64,000 nucleotides of DNA from Mucilaginibacter ginkgonis (GTDB lineage: Bacteria; Bacteroidota; Bacteroidia; Sphingobacteriales; Sphingobacteriaceae), in NCBI RefSeq assembly GCF_009754905.2, contig NZ_CP066775.1:1-64000 (forward strand), given 5' to 3'. The notes beneath the pieces were generated by a model, which saw only the letters and a list, made by a program, of their open reading frames with translations, had not been told where the DNA came from and ran no database searches. The first letter of the stretch is position 1. Each line of letters opens with the position of its first letter. A program made the translations under genes and the position numbers. Below, piece after piece: positions 43,280-52,379 of this stretch.

Positions 43280-44161
43280 CATTTGAGGCACCTGCAGATT
43301 GGTGCCAAGCGTCGTGTTCAATTTTTCGATAAAATAAATGCTGGCCTCGGGAGTTAATTGTTCATCGTCTATATGGACGAAAAAATAGAGATTTTCTAAA
43401 CCTTGTTCTGCCCATTGCTTGATACGATTAACCCAATCATCCATTCGGGTATAGTCGCTAGGCGCCAGGTCATTACCAACAAATCTGATAAATGCATCAG
43501 TTGTTGTCAAATTCATGTGCATGCAGTCACGGCGGCCGGCGGTGTCGGATATGACAGTTCCTATTTGATGATCATACAAAAAATGCATAATATCTTCGAA
43601 CACTTTTTTGTTAACGTACCAATCTTTGTGGCGTAGTTCGACACAAACTTTATGCGTTTTGGGCTGAACAGTCAGGTAATCCTTTAAATATTGAACCCCT
43701 TTAGGTGAAAAGTTGTCACTCAACTGCAGAAATAAAGGGCCTAAGTTGTCTCCAAAGACCTCCACTCCAGCATAAAATTCCTTCGTCTGCGTTTCAGCAT
43801 TTTTAAGCTGTCTGACATGGCTTATTGCCTGTGGAAATTTAGGACAGAATTTAAAACCGGATTGATGTTTTGCTTTACTTGCCCATTTAGAAATTACTTT
43901 TGCTGTAAAGATTTTATAAAACGTGGGGTTAAATTCTATGGCATTGTAAATACTGACATAATGATCTAAAAATTCCCCCTCCTTAATTTTAGGGGGATAA
44001 ATTTTGCCTTTCCAGCTCGCTGCGCCCCATTTTGGTGTGCCAACCCAAACGTTAAACTTTTCGGCTTTTGTGCCGGTCAATACTTTTTCGGTTGTAAACC
44101 CGTCTGCTGGTAACGTAAAATCAATGTTGGTTAAATCTTCTTCAGTGGCGCCAAACTTCAT
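43265..44161 (-). CDS. DUF72 family protein
   Basis: 298 residues, TIM-barrel-like DUF72 (YecE). Clear family pieces: VGTPKWGAASWKGKIYP, YNAIEFNPTFYKI, KFCPKFPQAISHVRQL, VCVELRHKDWY, AFIRFVGNDL and LYFFVHIDDEQLTPEA. Function not established; YecE-like proteins are often near oxidative-stress genes. It overlaps the BioF-like gene tail to tail. Confidence 0.93.
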   Translation of the reverse strand: MKFGATEEDLTNIDFTLPADGFTTEKVLTGTKAEKFNVWVGTPKWGAASWKGKIYPPKIKEGEFLDHYVSIYNAIEFNPTFYKIFTAKVISKWASKAKHQSGFKFCPKFPQAISHVRQLKNAETQTKEFYAGVEVFGDNLGPLFLQLSDNFSPKGVQYLKDYLTVQPKTHKVCVELRHKDWYVNKKVFEDIMHFLYDHQIGTVISDTAGRRDCMHMNLTTTDAFIRFVGNDLAPSDYTRMDDWVNRIKQWAEQGLENLYFFVHIDDEQLTPEASIYFIEKLNTTLGTNLQVPQMLQLF

Positions 44162-44232
44162 GTCTTAATTACCGTTCTATTAATGATCAAAAACAAATGT
44201 GCGAAAATTTAAGCATCGAAATATATTTAACT

Positions 44233-44460
44233 ATGGAAAACGAAATACCATCTTTTAGCTTCAATATCCCTTTCCAGGGAAGAGATACTGATTGTGAAGT
44301 AAAGATGCACGACGGCTCTTACGACGTGTTTTTTAACGGTGACTTTGTTGCTACTGTAGCAACTAATGATAGTGATATTTGGGTGCAGATATCCGGCGAA
44401 AAGCTACCGGCCGACATTACTGAAACAATTGGTGACAAGATCGAAAGCCGATATCTCTAA
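44233..44460 (+). CDS. small hypothetical beta-rich protein (small-protein set, member A)
   Basis: 75 residues from the ATG at 44233 (MENEIPSFSFNIPF). Pattern: strands around a central GSYDVFFNGDFVATV, a DSDIWVQISGEKL turn and a C-terminal helix DITETIGDKIESRY. The same layout recurs in three other small genes of this neighbourhood (45262-45504, 46314-46538, 50911-51159). It is 11 bases before the Fpg-like gene and probably co-transcribed. Confidence 0.6.
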   Translation: MENEIPSFSFNIPFQGRDTDCEVKMHDGSYDVFFNGDFVATVATNDSDIWVQISGEKLPADITETIGDKIESRYL

Positions 44461-44471
44461 AAGAGATTTAT

Positions 44472-45245
44472 ATGCCGGAAATACCTGATTTAAACATATT
44501 CGTTAAGAACCTCTCAAAAAGGCTCGTAGGCAAACGATTGTCCAACGTAGTAGTGCTGATTACTAGGCAACTTAAAGTATCCTCGGACGACCTAGCAAAA
44601 GCGCTTGAGGGACACATATTGGTAGGGATTGAGCGGGTTGGCAAAGAGCTCCATTTCAAATTTAACAATGGTACTGTTCTCGGTATCCATTTGATGTTGC
44701 ATGGTACGCTCTATTGGTTCGAAGAAAAAAACGAAAATAAGTTTAGCATTGCAGAACTTCATTTCGGCAAAAATCTAGGATTAGCAATCACTGACTGGCA
44801 AAAAGCGGTTATGCTTAAACTCAACCCGGATCCTGTTAAGGTGCCCGACGCACTCGATGTTAAAGCAAAATACTTGGAGACCGCTTGTGCTAAAACCTCC
44901 CACTACATTAAGACTGTATTAACAGACGGTAAAACTGTTGGCGGTATTGGAAATGCTTATGTGGACGAGATCTTGTATGATGCCCAAATATCGCCCTTTT
45001 CAAAAGCTGACAAGCTGCCGCCAAAAGCAATAATGGCCATTGCAAAGTCTATAAAATCTGTTTTAAAAAAGGCTGAAGATCATATTGAAGGCAACTTTCC
45101 AGATACGATAAGTGAAAAGGAGCGAGATTTTCTTCAAGTACACCGGCCAAAGCAAGCCAAGACTTTATCCGGTGAGGACATATTAAAGGCCGAGATCGAT
45201 AAGCGGAAAACCTATTATACGGCATCCCAGAAACTTTTTGAATAA
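44472..45245 (+). CDS. Fpg/Nei-family DNA glycosylase without a zinc finger
   Basis: 257 residues. Starts M-P2-E3-I-P-D, with Pro2 as the amine nucleophile and Glu3, as in Fpg/MutM. The H2TH region is GGIGNAYVDEILYDAQISPF. Family enzymes usually end in a CxxC...CxxC zinc finger; this one ends DKRKTYYTASQKLF with no Cys, so it has at most a 'zincless finger' as in NEIL1. It excises oxidised bases (inference by family). It is downstream of a small protein gene and lies among repair genes. Confidence 0.87.
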   Translation: MPEIPDLNIFVKNLSKRLVGKRLSNVVVLITRQLKVSSDDLAKALEGHILVGIERVGKELHFKFNNGTVLGIHLMLHGTLYWFEEKNENKFSIAELHFGKNLGLAITDWQKAVMLKLNPDPVKVPDALDVKAKYLETACAKTSHYIKTVLTDGKTVGGIGNAYVDEILYDAQISPFSKADKLPPKAIMAIAKSIKSVLKKAEDHIEGNFPDTISEKERDFLQVHRPKQAKTLSGEDILKAEIDKRKTYYTASQKLFE

Positions 45246-45261
45246 ATGTTCGGCTCTGGCA

Positions 45262-45504
45262 CTATTTAGCCCGGTGGCTGAACTGTATAGCTTCTGCAAT
45301 GGCCTCGACTTCTATGTAGGATAGATCGCCTCTATCATCATATTCCCAGTCGCTCTCATTCATGGTAATAAATCCATGACTGAGCTTACCTTCTTTGATT
45401 TCAAATACGCCTGAAGGCTCGTTTCCTTCATAGTCTGGGTGGGCATCCTGGGGTATAGCAAGGAGCTTTCGCCCGTCTATGTTTACATCAATTTCAGTGT
45501 TCAT
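45262..45504 (-). CDS. small hypothetical protein (small-protein set, member D)
   Basis: 80 residues, acidic: GVFEIKEGKLSHGFITMNES, DWEYDDRGDLSYIEVEAIAE. A beta-hairpin followed by a C-terminal helix, similar in size and order to the other small genes here. Convergent with the glycosylase gene, 16 bases apart. Function unknown. Confidence 0.55.
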   Translation of the reverse strand: MNTEIDVNIDGRKLLAIPQDAHPDYEGNEPSGVFEIKEGKLSHGFITMNESDWEYDDRGDLSYIEVEAIAEAIQFSHRAK

Positions 45505-45631
45505 GGCAACAATTTGCTTTTGCGGTTAATATTTGATTTGGGTTCGATAGGAAACAGTCAATTCTTGTGCCGCGAATTTTTCTACATGGCTCCCGCTGAA
45601 AACATTGATAGAAAGTTAAGGTTCTTTCTTT

Positions 45632-46174
45632 ATGAAAATTAATAAAGGACACATACTTTTAGCGGGTGCCGGGGTTGCAGCCGTCATCGTGGCGTTTTCC
45701 TCATGCGCGACCCTTCCCAAAGGTGCAGTTGCAGTAGATCATTTCGATAAAGATCGCTACCTGGGAACATGGTATGAGATAGCACGCTTCGATTTCAGGT
45801 TTGAAAAAAATCTGGATCATGTTACCGCGACCTATTCATTGAATGATGATAAGAGTATTCGGGTCGATAACAAAGGATATGATACGGTGCAAAAAAAATG
45901 GAAAGAAAGTATCGGTAAAGCCAAATTTGTCGGTTCGGACTATGAAGGCAGGTTGAAAGTATCATTTTTCGGCCCTTTTTATGCAGGTTATAACGTTATA
46001 GCAATTGACAAAGATTATAAATATGCTATGGTTGCTGGAAATAACCTGAAATACCTTTGGTTGTTATCGAGAGAACCCACAATGCCTGCAACGTATATTA
46101 CCCGCTACCTAAAACAGGCAAAAAATCTCGGCTACGATGTTAGTAAGCTGGTATGGACCAATCAGGCGAGATAA
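45632..46174 (+). CDS. bacterial lipocalin (Blc-like lipoprotein)
   Basis: 180 residues with lipobox FSSC (Cys25) after a hydrophobic signal, so an outer-membrane-anchored lipoprotein. Lipocalin motif 1 is LGTWYEIARFDFRFEKNL. Also GYNVIAIDKDYKYAMVAGN and LWLLSREPTMP, the Blc/ApoD signature. It binds and moves lipids under envelope stress. Intact; no operon partner seen. Confidence 0.93.
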   Translation: MKINKGHILLAGAGVAAVIVAFSSCATLPKGAVAVDHFDKDRYLGTWYEIARFDFRFEKNLDHVTATYSLNDDKSIRVDNKGYDTVQKKWKESIGKAKFVGSDYEGRLKVSFFGPFYAGYNVIAIDKDYKYAMVAGNNLKYLWLLSREPTMPATYITRYLKQAKNLGYDVSKLVWTNQAR

Positions 46175-46313
46175 CAAAACATATCTCTATCCATCTTGAT
46201 GACGTGACTTGAATTCCTGCATAGAGACTAAAAAATAAGATAAAGCAGCTGCAAGGCAATTTACATTCTTACCGACGAAGCGTATAGCTGCTTAAGTTTT
46301 ATGTTCAGGGATT

Positions 46314-46538
46314 TTACTTGGCAAAATACTTGTTGATCATCGCGAGATCTTCGTCTGAAAGCTGAGGGCTCATAAACTGATCAAACTGTCCGGACGTATC
46401 CTTTTTTAAATATCCTTTGAAAAGGCCGTCAACTGATACCATGTAGCATGGCTGGTGTTCACCCGGTATTTTTTTAATGTCCAGTTGAATGTCTGCAACC
46501 TTTCCCGACAATTCACAGCTAAAATTGATTCTGTCCAT
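46314..46538 (-). CDS. small hypothetical protein ahead-of-3' of dnaE2 (small-protein set, member B)
   Basis: 74 residues: MDRINFSCELSGKVADIQLD then CYMVSVDGLFKGYLKKD, ending in LSDEDLAMINKYFA. Four bases downstream of dnaE2 on the same strand, so the last gene of the dinB-dnaE2 operon. Same layout as the other small proteins (strands, central G-x-F, C-terminal helix). Unknown function, perhaps a polymerase-associated factor. Confidence 0.6.
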   Translation of the reverse strand: MDRINFSCELSGKVADIQLDIKKIPGEHQPCYMVSVDGLFKGYLKKDTSGQFDQFMSPQLSDEDLAMINKYFAK

Positions 46539-46542
46539 CTGC

Positions 46543-49485
46543 TTAATCTATAATTGGGTTATTTAAGATCTGCAGTTTGCCAAATTGGAAAACTTCAATA
46601 CTTGCGAAACCGAATTCTATCACCACCTTTCCTTCAATGAGGTAGCAACCTGCGCCGGTAAAAGGATATTCTGTTGTCGTATTAGGAAAATGTACTGTGT
46701 CAAAAAAATTACCTTCAACATCCAGGAAAGATCCGAACCACATCAGTTTGCCTGTCTTGGTGCGTACCGTCTTTTCACAGACATACCATCCGACCATCTT
46801 AACTTTTTGGCCAATATGATTGATCATGTCATTAGCTCCGATCTCACCCCGGTAATTCGTTTGCAGCAGTTCAAAACTGCTCATGCTAACTGGGAAGCCT
46901 AATAATTCAAGTTCATGATAAGTGTTTTCAAGCCTGGTATTCTCCAATACCGGTAAGCTGTAATTTTTTGCCTCCATCGCAAATAATTCAGGTTCATTGC
47001 TGACCCTTACTTTTGCACCCATTAAAAGATGCGCTTCCCAAAGCAATATCTTCTTGCTTTTACCGGTAAACCTAAGCGCGCCAACGCGAATCAAAATAAC
47101 TACCTGCACCAGCCCTATACCTGTTCTTTTGATCAGGTCTTCAAGACTTACATAGCAGCCATTTTCCCTCCGGTCTTCCGGGATTAGGTTGATAAAGGTT
47201 TCGTTGAGTCCGTGGATACCGACAAAGCCGAGGTAGACATCGATTCCGCTAATATTGACTATACTGTCGCTGTTATTCACACAGGGTAGATGCACGCGGG
47301 CACCTGCTTTTCTGAGCTCATGAACGTAGAGGTAACGGGCGTAAAAGCCGCCGTAATTATTTAATACGGCAACCATGAATTCCCTTGGATAATACGTTTT
47401 CAGGAATAAGCTCTGGTAGCTTTCTACTGCAAAGCTTGCTGAATGCGCCTTGCTAAAGCTGTAGCCTGCAAAAGACGAAACTTGCCGCCATACTTCCGCT
47501 ACAACATCATCAGGCCTGCCCAGCTTTTTGGCTTCCGAAAAAAAACGTTCGACCAGGCGGTCAAACTCTTTTTTTGAACGATACTTACCGCTCATACCAC
47601 GCCTGAGGATATCAGCGTCAGTTCCGTCCATACCCGCAAAATGAATACAGATTTTGATCACATCCTCTTGGTACACCATCACGCCGTAAGTTTCCTCAAG
47701 CTGTTCTTTCATCACCGGATGCAAATAATTGACGGTTTCGGGAGCATGGTGGTATTTAATATATTCACCCATCATCCCCGAGCTGGCAACACCGGGACGG
47801 ATGATCGAACTTGCCGCCACAAGGGTCAGGTAGTCCTCGCAGTCCAGTTTCCTGATTAGTTGCCGCATGGCCGGAGATTCGATATAAAAACACCCTATGG
47901 TGTCCCCGGTTTTCAGTTGTGCATTCACTTTCGGGTCTCTCATGAAAGCTTTAACCTGGTGAATATCGATCTTACGCTGATGATTATCTTCAACCAGTTT
48001 TACTGCCATTTTGATATGCCCGATGCCGCGCTGGCTTAGTATGTCGTATTTATCGAACCCTATCTTCTCTGCCTCATACATGTCCCATTGCACTGTCGGC
48101 ATACCTTTGGGGGGCAGGTCCAATGCAGTATAATAAGTAATCGGCTCTTCGGTGATGAGCACGCCCCCGGCATGGATCGAACGCTGGTTAGGCATATCGG
48201 ACATGCGCTCGTAAATCGCGGTGATTTTTCTAAACGTTGGATTGTTCCTGTTTTCAGCGGCTTTACGAGGATCGGTAAAGCTGTCGATTTCCGGTTTGGG
48301 CAAGCCCATTACTTTCCCGATCTCCCGGATGATACTACGGTCTTTGAAAGTCGACATCGTGCCGAGCAGCGCCGTGTGCTGGCTCCCATAGCGCTTAAAA
48401 ATGTAATCCTGTACATCTTCCCGTTCATCCCATGAGTAATCGATGTCGAAGTCTGGCGGGGACGTACGCTGTGCGTTCAAAAAGCGTTCGAAATATAAAT
48501 TGAGTTCGATCGGGTCGACGTCGGTTATTCTCAGGCAATAGGCAACAATGCTGTTTGCCCCTGAACCCCGGCCGACATGATAATAGCCCTGCGATGTTGA
48601 ATAACGGATGATATCCCAGGTGATTAGGAAATAGGCGCAAAAGTCCAGTTCATAAATAACTTTCAGTTCATGCCGGACCTTCCGCTGTGCTTCCTTATTG
48701 TTCTTCCCGTAACGGTATTCAAGGCCACTGACAGCAAGTTTTTCCAGCAATTCCCTGTCGTTCTTTTTATTGCCTGTAAAAGTTCTGCGGTTAAGATTGA
48801 TCCTTCCCCTGGGATAATCCATCACGCACCTGCCCATCAGTTCACGCGTATTATCGAGAATAAAGGCATATCTGGAATATTTAGCTTCCATTTGGCCTGG
48901 AGGAAGGAACATGTCGGTAGGAAGACATTTATCTTCAGGTTTTACAAGCGACAAAACACTGTTAAGATCTATACTTCGAAGATATTCGTGTAAGCGATAT
49001 TCGACTTTGTCGAGCACAAAGACAGGTTGCAAGGCAACCAGTTTGTCTTTCAATGCTTTGAGGTCTTTTCCATAAAGCTTGTTGAGCTCATCAAAGCGTA
49101 TTCCTATGTATTCGTTTGGATTTAGCTCACCAGGGTACCAAAAAGGATAAATAATGTAGGCGTTTACGAGCGATGGTGCCCGATCCGGCAACGGCTTTTT
49201 TTCCAGGTTATGTTCGGTGAGGAACTCGTTAAGTTCCCGCATACCCTCTCTGTTACGTGCAATACCGATATACAAAAGCCGTTTATCCCTCCGAAATTCA
49301 ATGCCGGCAATGGGTTTGATACCCTGTTCATCACACTCCCGCATAAACTCAATCAGTCCTGTTGAATTATTGATGTCTGTAAGCGCCATTTGGGTGATAC
49401 CCCTGGCTGCTGCCTCTTCGACGAGACTGGCAACGGACATAGTGCCGTACCTTAAACTGTATTGGGAATGGACGTTCAGGTACAT
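46543..49485 (-). CDS. dnaE2: DNA polymerase III alpha-like error-prone polymerase (DnaE2)
   Basis: 980 residues, shorter than DnaE1 (about 1160-1480) and near DnaE2 size. PHP domain at the start (NVHSQYSLRYGTMSVASLVE), polymerase palm with catalytic PDFDID in PPDFDIDYSW (about residue 342), fingers region FSKAHSASFAVESYQSLFLK, tandem HhH, and C-terminal OB fold (QKVKMVGWYVCEKTVRTKTG). It belongs to SOS mutagenesis cassettes, where it acts with a Y-family partner. Three bases after dinB on the same strand. No ImuA (RecA-like) gene is adjacent, unlike most imuA-imuB-dnaE2 cassettes. Confidence 0.92.
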   Translation of the reverse strand: MYLNVHSQYSLRYGTMSVASLVEEAAARGITQMALTDINNSTGLIEFMRECDEQGIKPIAGIEFRRDKRLLYIGIARNREGMRELNEFLTEHNLEKKPLPDRAPSLVNAYIIYPFWYPGELNPNEYIGIRFDELNKLYGKDLKALKDKLVALQPVFVLDKVEYRLHEYLRSIDLNSVLSLVKPEDKCLPTDMFLPPGQMEAKYSRYAFILDNTRELMGRCVMDYPRGRINLNRRTFTGNKKNDRELLEKLAVSGLEYRYGKNNKEAQRKVRHELKVIYELDFCAYFLITWDIIRYSTSQGYYHVGRGSGANSIVAYCLRITDVDPIELNLYFERFLNAQRTSPPDFDIDYSWDEREDVQDYIFKRYGSQHTALLGTMSTFKDRSIIREIGKVMGLPKPEIDSFTDPRKAAENRNNPTFRKITAIYERMSDMPNQRSIHAGGVLITEEPITYYTALDLPPKGMPTVQWDMYEAEKIGFDKYDILSQRGIGHIKMAVKLVEDNHQRKIDIHQVKAFMRDPKVNAQLKTGDTIGCFYIESPAMRQLIRKLDCEDYLTLVAASSIIRPGVASSGMMGEYIKYHHAPETVNYLHPVMKEQLEETYGVMVYQEDVIKICIHFAGMDGTDADILRRGMSGKYRSKKEFDRLVERFFSEAKKLGRPDDVVAEVWRQVSSFAGYSFSKAHSASFAVESYQSLFLKTYYPREFMVAVLNNYGGFYARYLYVHELRKAGARVHLPCVNNSDSIVNISGIDVYLGFVGIHGLNETFINLIPEDRRENGCYVSLEDLIKRTGIGLVQVVILIRVGALRFTGKSKKILLWEAHLLMGAKVRVSNEPELFAMEAKNYSLPVLENTRLENTYHELELLGFPVSMSSFELLQTNYRGEIGANDMINHIGQKVKMVGWYVCEKTVRTKTGKLMWFGSFLDVEGNFFDTVHFPNTTTEYPFTGAGCYLIEGKVVIEFGFASIEVFQFGKLQILNNPIID

Positions 49486-49488
49486 TGC

Positions 49489-50646
49489 CTATAGGTTTAA
49501 ATCGATGCTCGACGCCAGTTTTACTGATCCGGGTCCAAACCTTCGGCGGATTTTGTCCATAGCCTGGCACAAGCTGTATTGTTCCTCTGATTCGCTATAA
49601 AGATCGATCTGCTCGAAGCCACTGACAAGGTCAGACAAACGGACCCCCACAAGACGAATAAGCAGCCTTTTTTGGTATAGCTGTTTAAAGAGTTCCTTCG
49701 TTTTAACGATCAGCACCCTGTCCAAAGCGGTGTAAGGTACTTTTGCCTGTTTGGTCACCGTTTCGAATGTTGAATAACGTAGAGTCACGGTAATGCAGGC
49801 TGTTTGTTTTCTGTTTTGTCGTAATTCAAAGGCAAGTTCCATCACCATTGAAGTGAGCAGGTGATTAATCGTATCGACATCGATGCTGTCCTGATGAAAA
49901 GTAGATTGTGTACCTATCGTTTTTGCTTCGTGATAGGGTATAACGGGGGATTCATCAATCCCTTTGGCTTTTTGCAGTAGCCAGATACCGTTCTTACCCA
50001 AAATACTGGTCATGTATTCAGGGCTCACCTCGGAAAGCGTGTGTATTCTCCGGATACCCATGTCACTCAATTTGATGAATGTCTTTTCGCCCAGGCCTGG
50101 TATCTTACGAATGGAGAGTGGATTTAAAAAAGGTTGCACGCCGGTTTTAGCTACGCTTAGCTCGCCATTGGGTTTGCACTCATTGGTCGCCATTTTCGAC
50201 ACGGTTTTATTAACCGACAAACCGAATGATATCGGCAAGCCTGTCTCCCTGATCACATTTGCCCTGATCTCTTTTGCGCATTTCAAGGTGCCATAATGTT
50301 TATCCATTCCCGTCATATCGATGTAGTGCTCATCTATACTTGCTTTTTCCAAAAGCGGAACCTGCTGTTTAATGATTTCTGTGATCTCATGAGATGCTTT
50401 AGAGTATTCGTCCATATTACCCCTGATCCAGATGCCATGGGGACATAACTGCCTTGCCAGTCTTGCGGGCATTGCAGAATGCACTCCAAATTTCCTGGCC
50501 TCATAACTGCATGAAGTGACCACACCCCGATCCGATAAACTGCCGATGATCACAGGTTTCCCAGTTAGCTGGCTGTTCTTTCTTACCTCAACAGAAACAA
50601 AGAAGGCATCCTGATCCATGTGGATTATTTGACGGTCGGTACTCAT
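49489..50646 (-). CDS. dinB: DNA polymerase IV (DinB/ImuB-like, Y family)
   Basis: 385 residues from the ATG at 50646 (MSTDRQIIHMDQDAFF); a longer frame would add 14 AT-encoded residues. Catalytic residues are present: D11 in HMDQDAFFVSVE, and SIDEHYIDM. The little finger lies in the last 130 residues (KTIGTQSTFHQD). Because the catalytic residues are intact it is an active translesion polymerase of DinB type, not an ImuB. Operon with dnaE2. A broken relative lies at 36698-36856. Confidence 0.93.
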   Translation of the reverse strand: MSTDRQIIHMDQDAFFVSVEVRKNSQLTGKPVIIGSLSDRGVVTSCSYEARKFGVHSAMPARLARQLCPHGIWIRGNMDEYSKASHEITEIIKQQVPLLEKASIDEHYIDMTGMDKHYGTLKCAKEIRANVIRETGLPISFGLSVNKTVSKMATNECKPNGELSVAKTGVQPFLNPLSIRKIPGLGEKTFIKLSDMGIRRIHTLSEVSPEYMTSILGKNGIWLLQKAKGIDESPVIPYHEAKTIGTQSTFHQDSIDVDTINHLLTSMVMELAFELRQNRKQTACITVTLRYSTFETVTKQAKVPYTALDRVLIVKTKELFKQLYQKRLLIRLVGVRLSDLVSGFEQIDLYSESEEQYSLCQAMDKIRRRFGPGSVKLASSIDLNL

Positions 50647-50910
50647 GCGTAGTGTTTTTATAACATTATTTACTTTTAGAATTAACAATTTGACTCGGGT
50701 GCAGGGCGTTTCGGAAGGCGCTTCAAAACAGCCCAGAGATTTTACAACAAAACTAATGCTAAAAATATTAGTAAATAAAATCTATTTTTGATTTGTTTTA
50801 TAATCGGCCTTGCCGATTGGGAACAGACTGATTTTAAAATCAATAAATTTTAATTGGCATCTGGCTAGCGCGTAATCTTAATTTCAGGTAAAACCTTTAA
50901 TTTTATAAAA

Positions 50911-51159
50911 GTGAGAGATTTGGAACAACCGTTTGAAATTAGCTACCAAGGAAGTTCTGCTAACGTTATCGAAGCGGAAATCCGGGGCAGAAGGATTTTC
51001 CAGGTTCATTTCACGGATGGAAGAAAGCCTTTATCGGTTATTGTTGGTAGGGACAATTATGACAAGAAATTTTGGACATCGATCCCGGAAGGCAGGCAGC
51101 AGGAGGCCGAAGAAGTCGGCAGGTTAATTGCTGGGTATATCAGGAATAAAATAAAATAG
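50911..51159 (+). CDS. small hypothetical protein upstream of SRAP (small-protein set, member C)
   Basis: 82 residues with a GTG start at 50911 (MRDLEQPFEISYQG). Basic/acidic mixture: AEIRGRRIFQVHFTDGRKPL, NYDKKFWTSIPEGRQ, helix EEVGRLIAGYIRNK. Pattern like the three other small genes. It ends 4 bases before the SRAP gene, so the two form an operon divergent from dinB-dnaE2. Confidence 0.65.
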   Translation: MRDLEQPFEISYQGSSANVIEAEIRGRRIFQVHFTDGRKPLSVIVGRDNYDKKFWTSIPEGRQQEAEEVGRLIAGYIRNKIK

Positions 51160-51163
51160 AACG

Positions 51164-51997
51164 ATGTGCTATTATAACGGGCAACGGGTCACCAGGGCCG
51201 AATATATTGAATTGAAAAGTCTGGCAAAGCCGGTGAGAAATTATGACTTTCTAAATATTGCAGTACACAATGGCTTTAACTATGCACCATGTGCCATTCT
51301 TGTTATGGCACCAGGCGGGAATGATTTTAATATCTTACAGGCCGAATGGGGATATGTACCCGGTTTTATTAAAACCAGGTCTGAAGCTAATATTTTCCGG
51401 GCAAAATATACTACGCTGAATTTCAAGTCAGAAAATCTTTTTGTCAAAGAAGATGGAAAACGTTCTATGTGGGCCGATGCTGCTAAAAACAGGCGTTGCC
51501 TAGTGTTGTCCACCGGCATTGTGGAATCGAGGCATGTTCCTAAAATCGGCAAAAAAGGACAAGAATTGAAAGAGACCATCAAGTATCCCTATCTGCTGAC
51601 TATTAAAGACAAGGAATATTTCTACATGCCGGGTCTCTATAACGAATGGCTCGACCCTGAAACCAGCACTTTTGTAAATACTGTTGCATTTGGTATTACC
51701 GATGCAAATATGGTGATGGCACAGATACATAATTCTAAAAAGAGGATGCCGACAATTTTGACAGAAGATTTAGCTTGGGAATGGCTAATGGAAAAACCTG
51801 ACAAGGAACGATTGTCTCATATCGCACGTACGCAAATTCCTTCCAGATTAATGGAGTTTTGTACGATCGACAAAAGTTACAGGACAACATTAAATGCAGA
51901 ACCCGCTAACTATGCGGATCTTACCCAGATAGAGACAACTTCTATTGACACAGAACAACTATCTTACGATAATTGGTTGGAATTTGACGTTATATAA
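51164..51997 (+). CDS. SRAP family protein (YedK/HMCES), abasic-site cross-linking
   Basis: 277 residues. Cys2 directly after the start Met (MCYYNGQRV) is the residue that forms a thiazolidine link to abasic DNA in this family. Other marks: EWGYVPGFIKTR, ARKTRCLVL-like region reading RRCLVLSTGIVESRHVP, and the conserved His in AQIHNSKKRMPTIL. It protects abasic sites in single-stranded DNA and fits the translesion cassette divergent to it. Confidence 0.93.
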   Translation: MCYYNGQRVTRAEYIELKSLAKPVRNYDFLNIAVHNGFNYAPCAILVMAPGGNDFNILQAEWGYVPGFIKTRSEANIFRAKYTTLNFKSENLFVKEDGKRSMWADAAKNRRCLVLSTGIVESRHVPKIGKKGQELKETIKYPYLLTIKDKEYFYMPGLYNEWLDPETSTFVNTVAFGITDANMVMAQIHNSKKRMPTILTEDLAWEWLMEKPDKERLSHIARTQIPSRLMEFCTIDKSYRTTLNAEPANYADLTQIETTSIDTEQLSYDNWLEFDVI

Positions 51998-52379
51998 TAC
52001 TGATCGTTTAATGGAAAAATGACGTACATCGTCTTTCGAAATAAGTTTCAAGAAACTTCTCAAGAAAGTGTGTAAATGATTTCTATTTTTTGGGGATACA
52101 AATAAACCGGACGAAAGCGATATTATATATGGACTTGACACAGATGTTCGAAGCTCAATAAGCAAATCACCTGTACAACCTACCGCCCTTATGATCAAGG
52201 GATAAGACTAAAAGTCTATCAAAAGCTTCTCTAACTGATTTCCTTGGTAATATTAAGCTATAGGCAATTTGCATGTTTAGGATATACTGCAATTATGTCT
52301 TTTAAAAACTCCTGCCCACGTTTATATTTGCTTAATGACTGATACTAAGAATCTTAATTTAAAACAGCGTTAAGTTAAA
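51998..52379. other. intergenic stretch, no gene seen
   Basis: AT-rich, 382 bases between the SRAP gene and the membrane protein gene. No credible frame or strong hairpin found. Confidence 0.5.

Noticed and set aside
46243..46293. AAGCAGCT / AGCTGCTT inverted repeat after the lipocalin gene
   Set aside because: Arms of 8 bases with a 35-base loop and no T-run; too weak to call a terminator.
46585..49600. Plus-strand frames of 60-127 codons inside dnaE2 and dinB
   Set aside because: They lie wholly opposite confidently assigned polymerase genes and have no recognisable domains.
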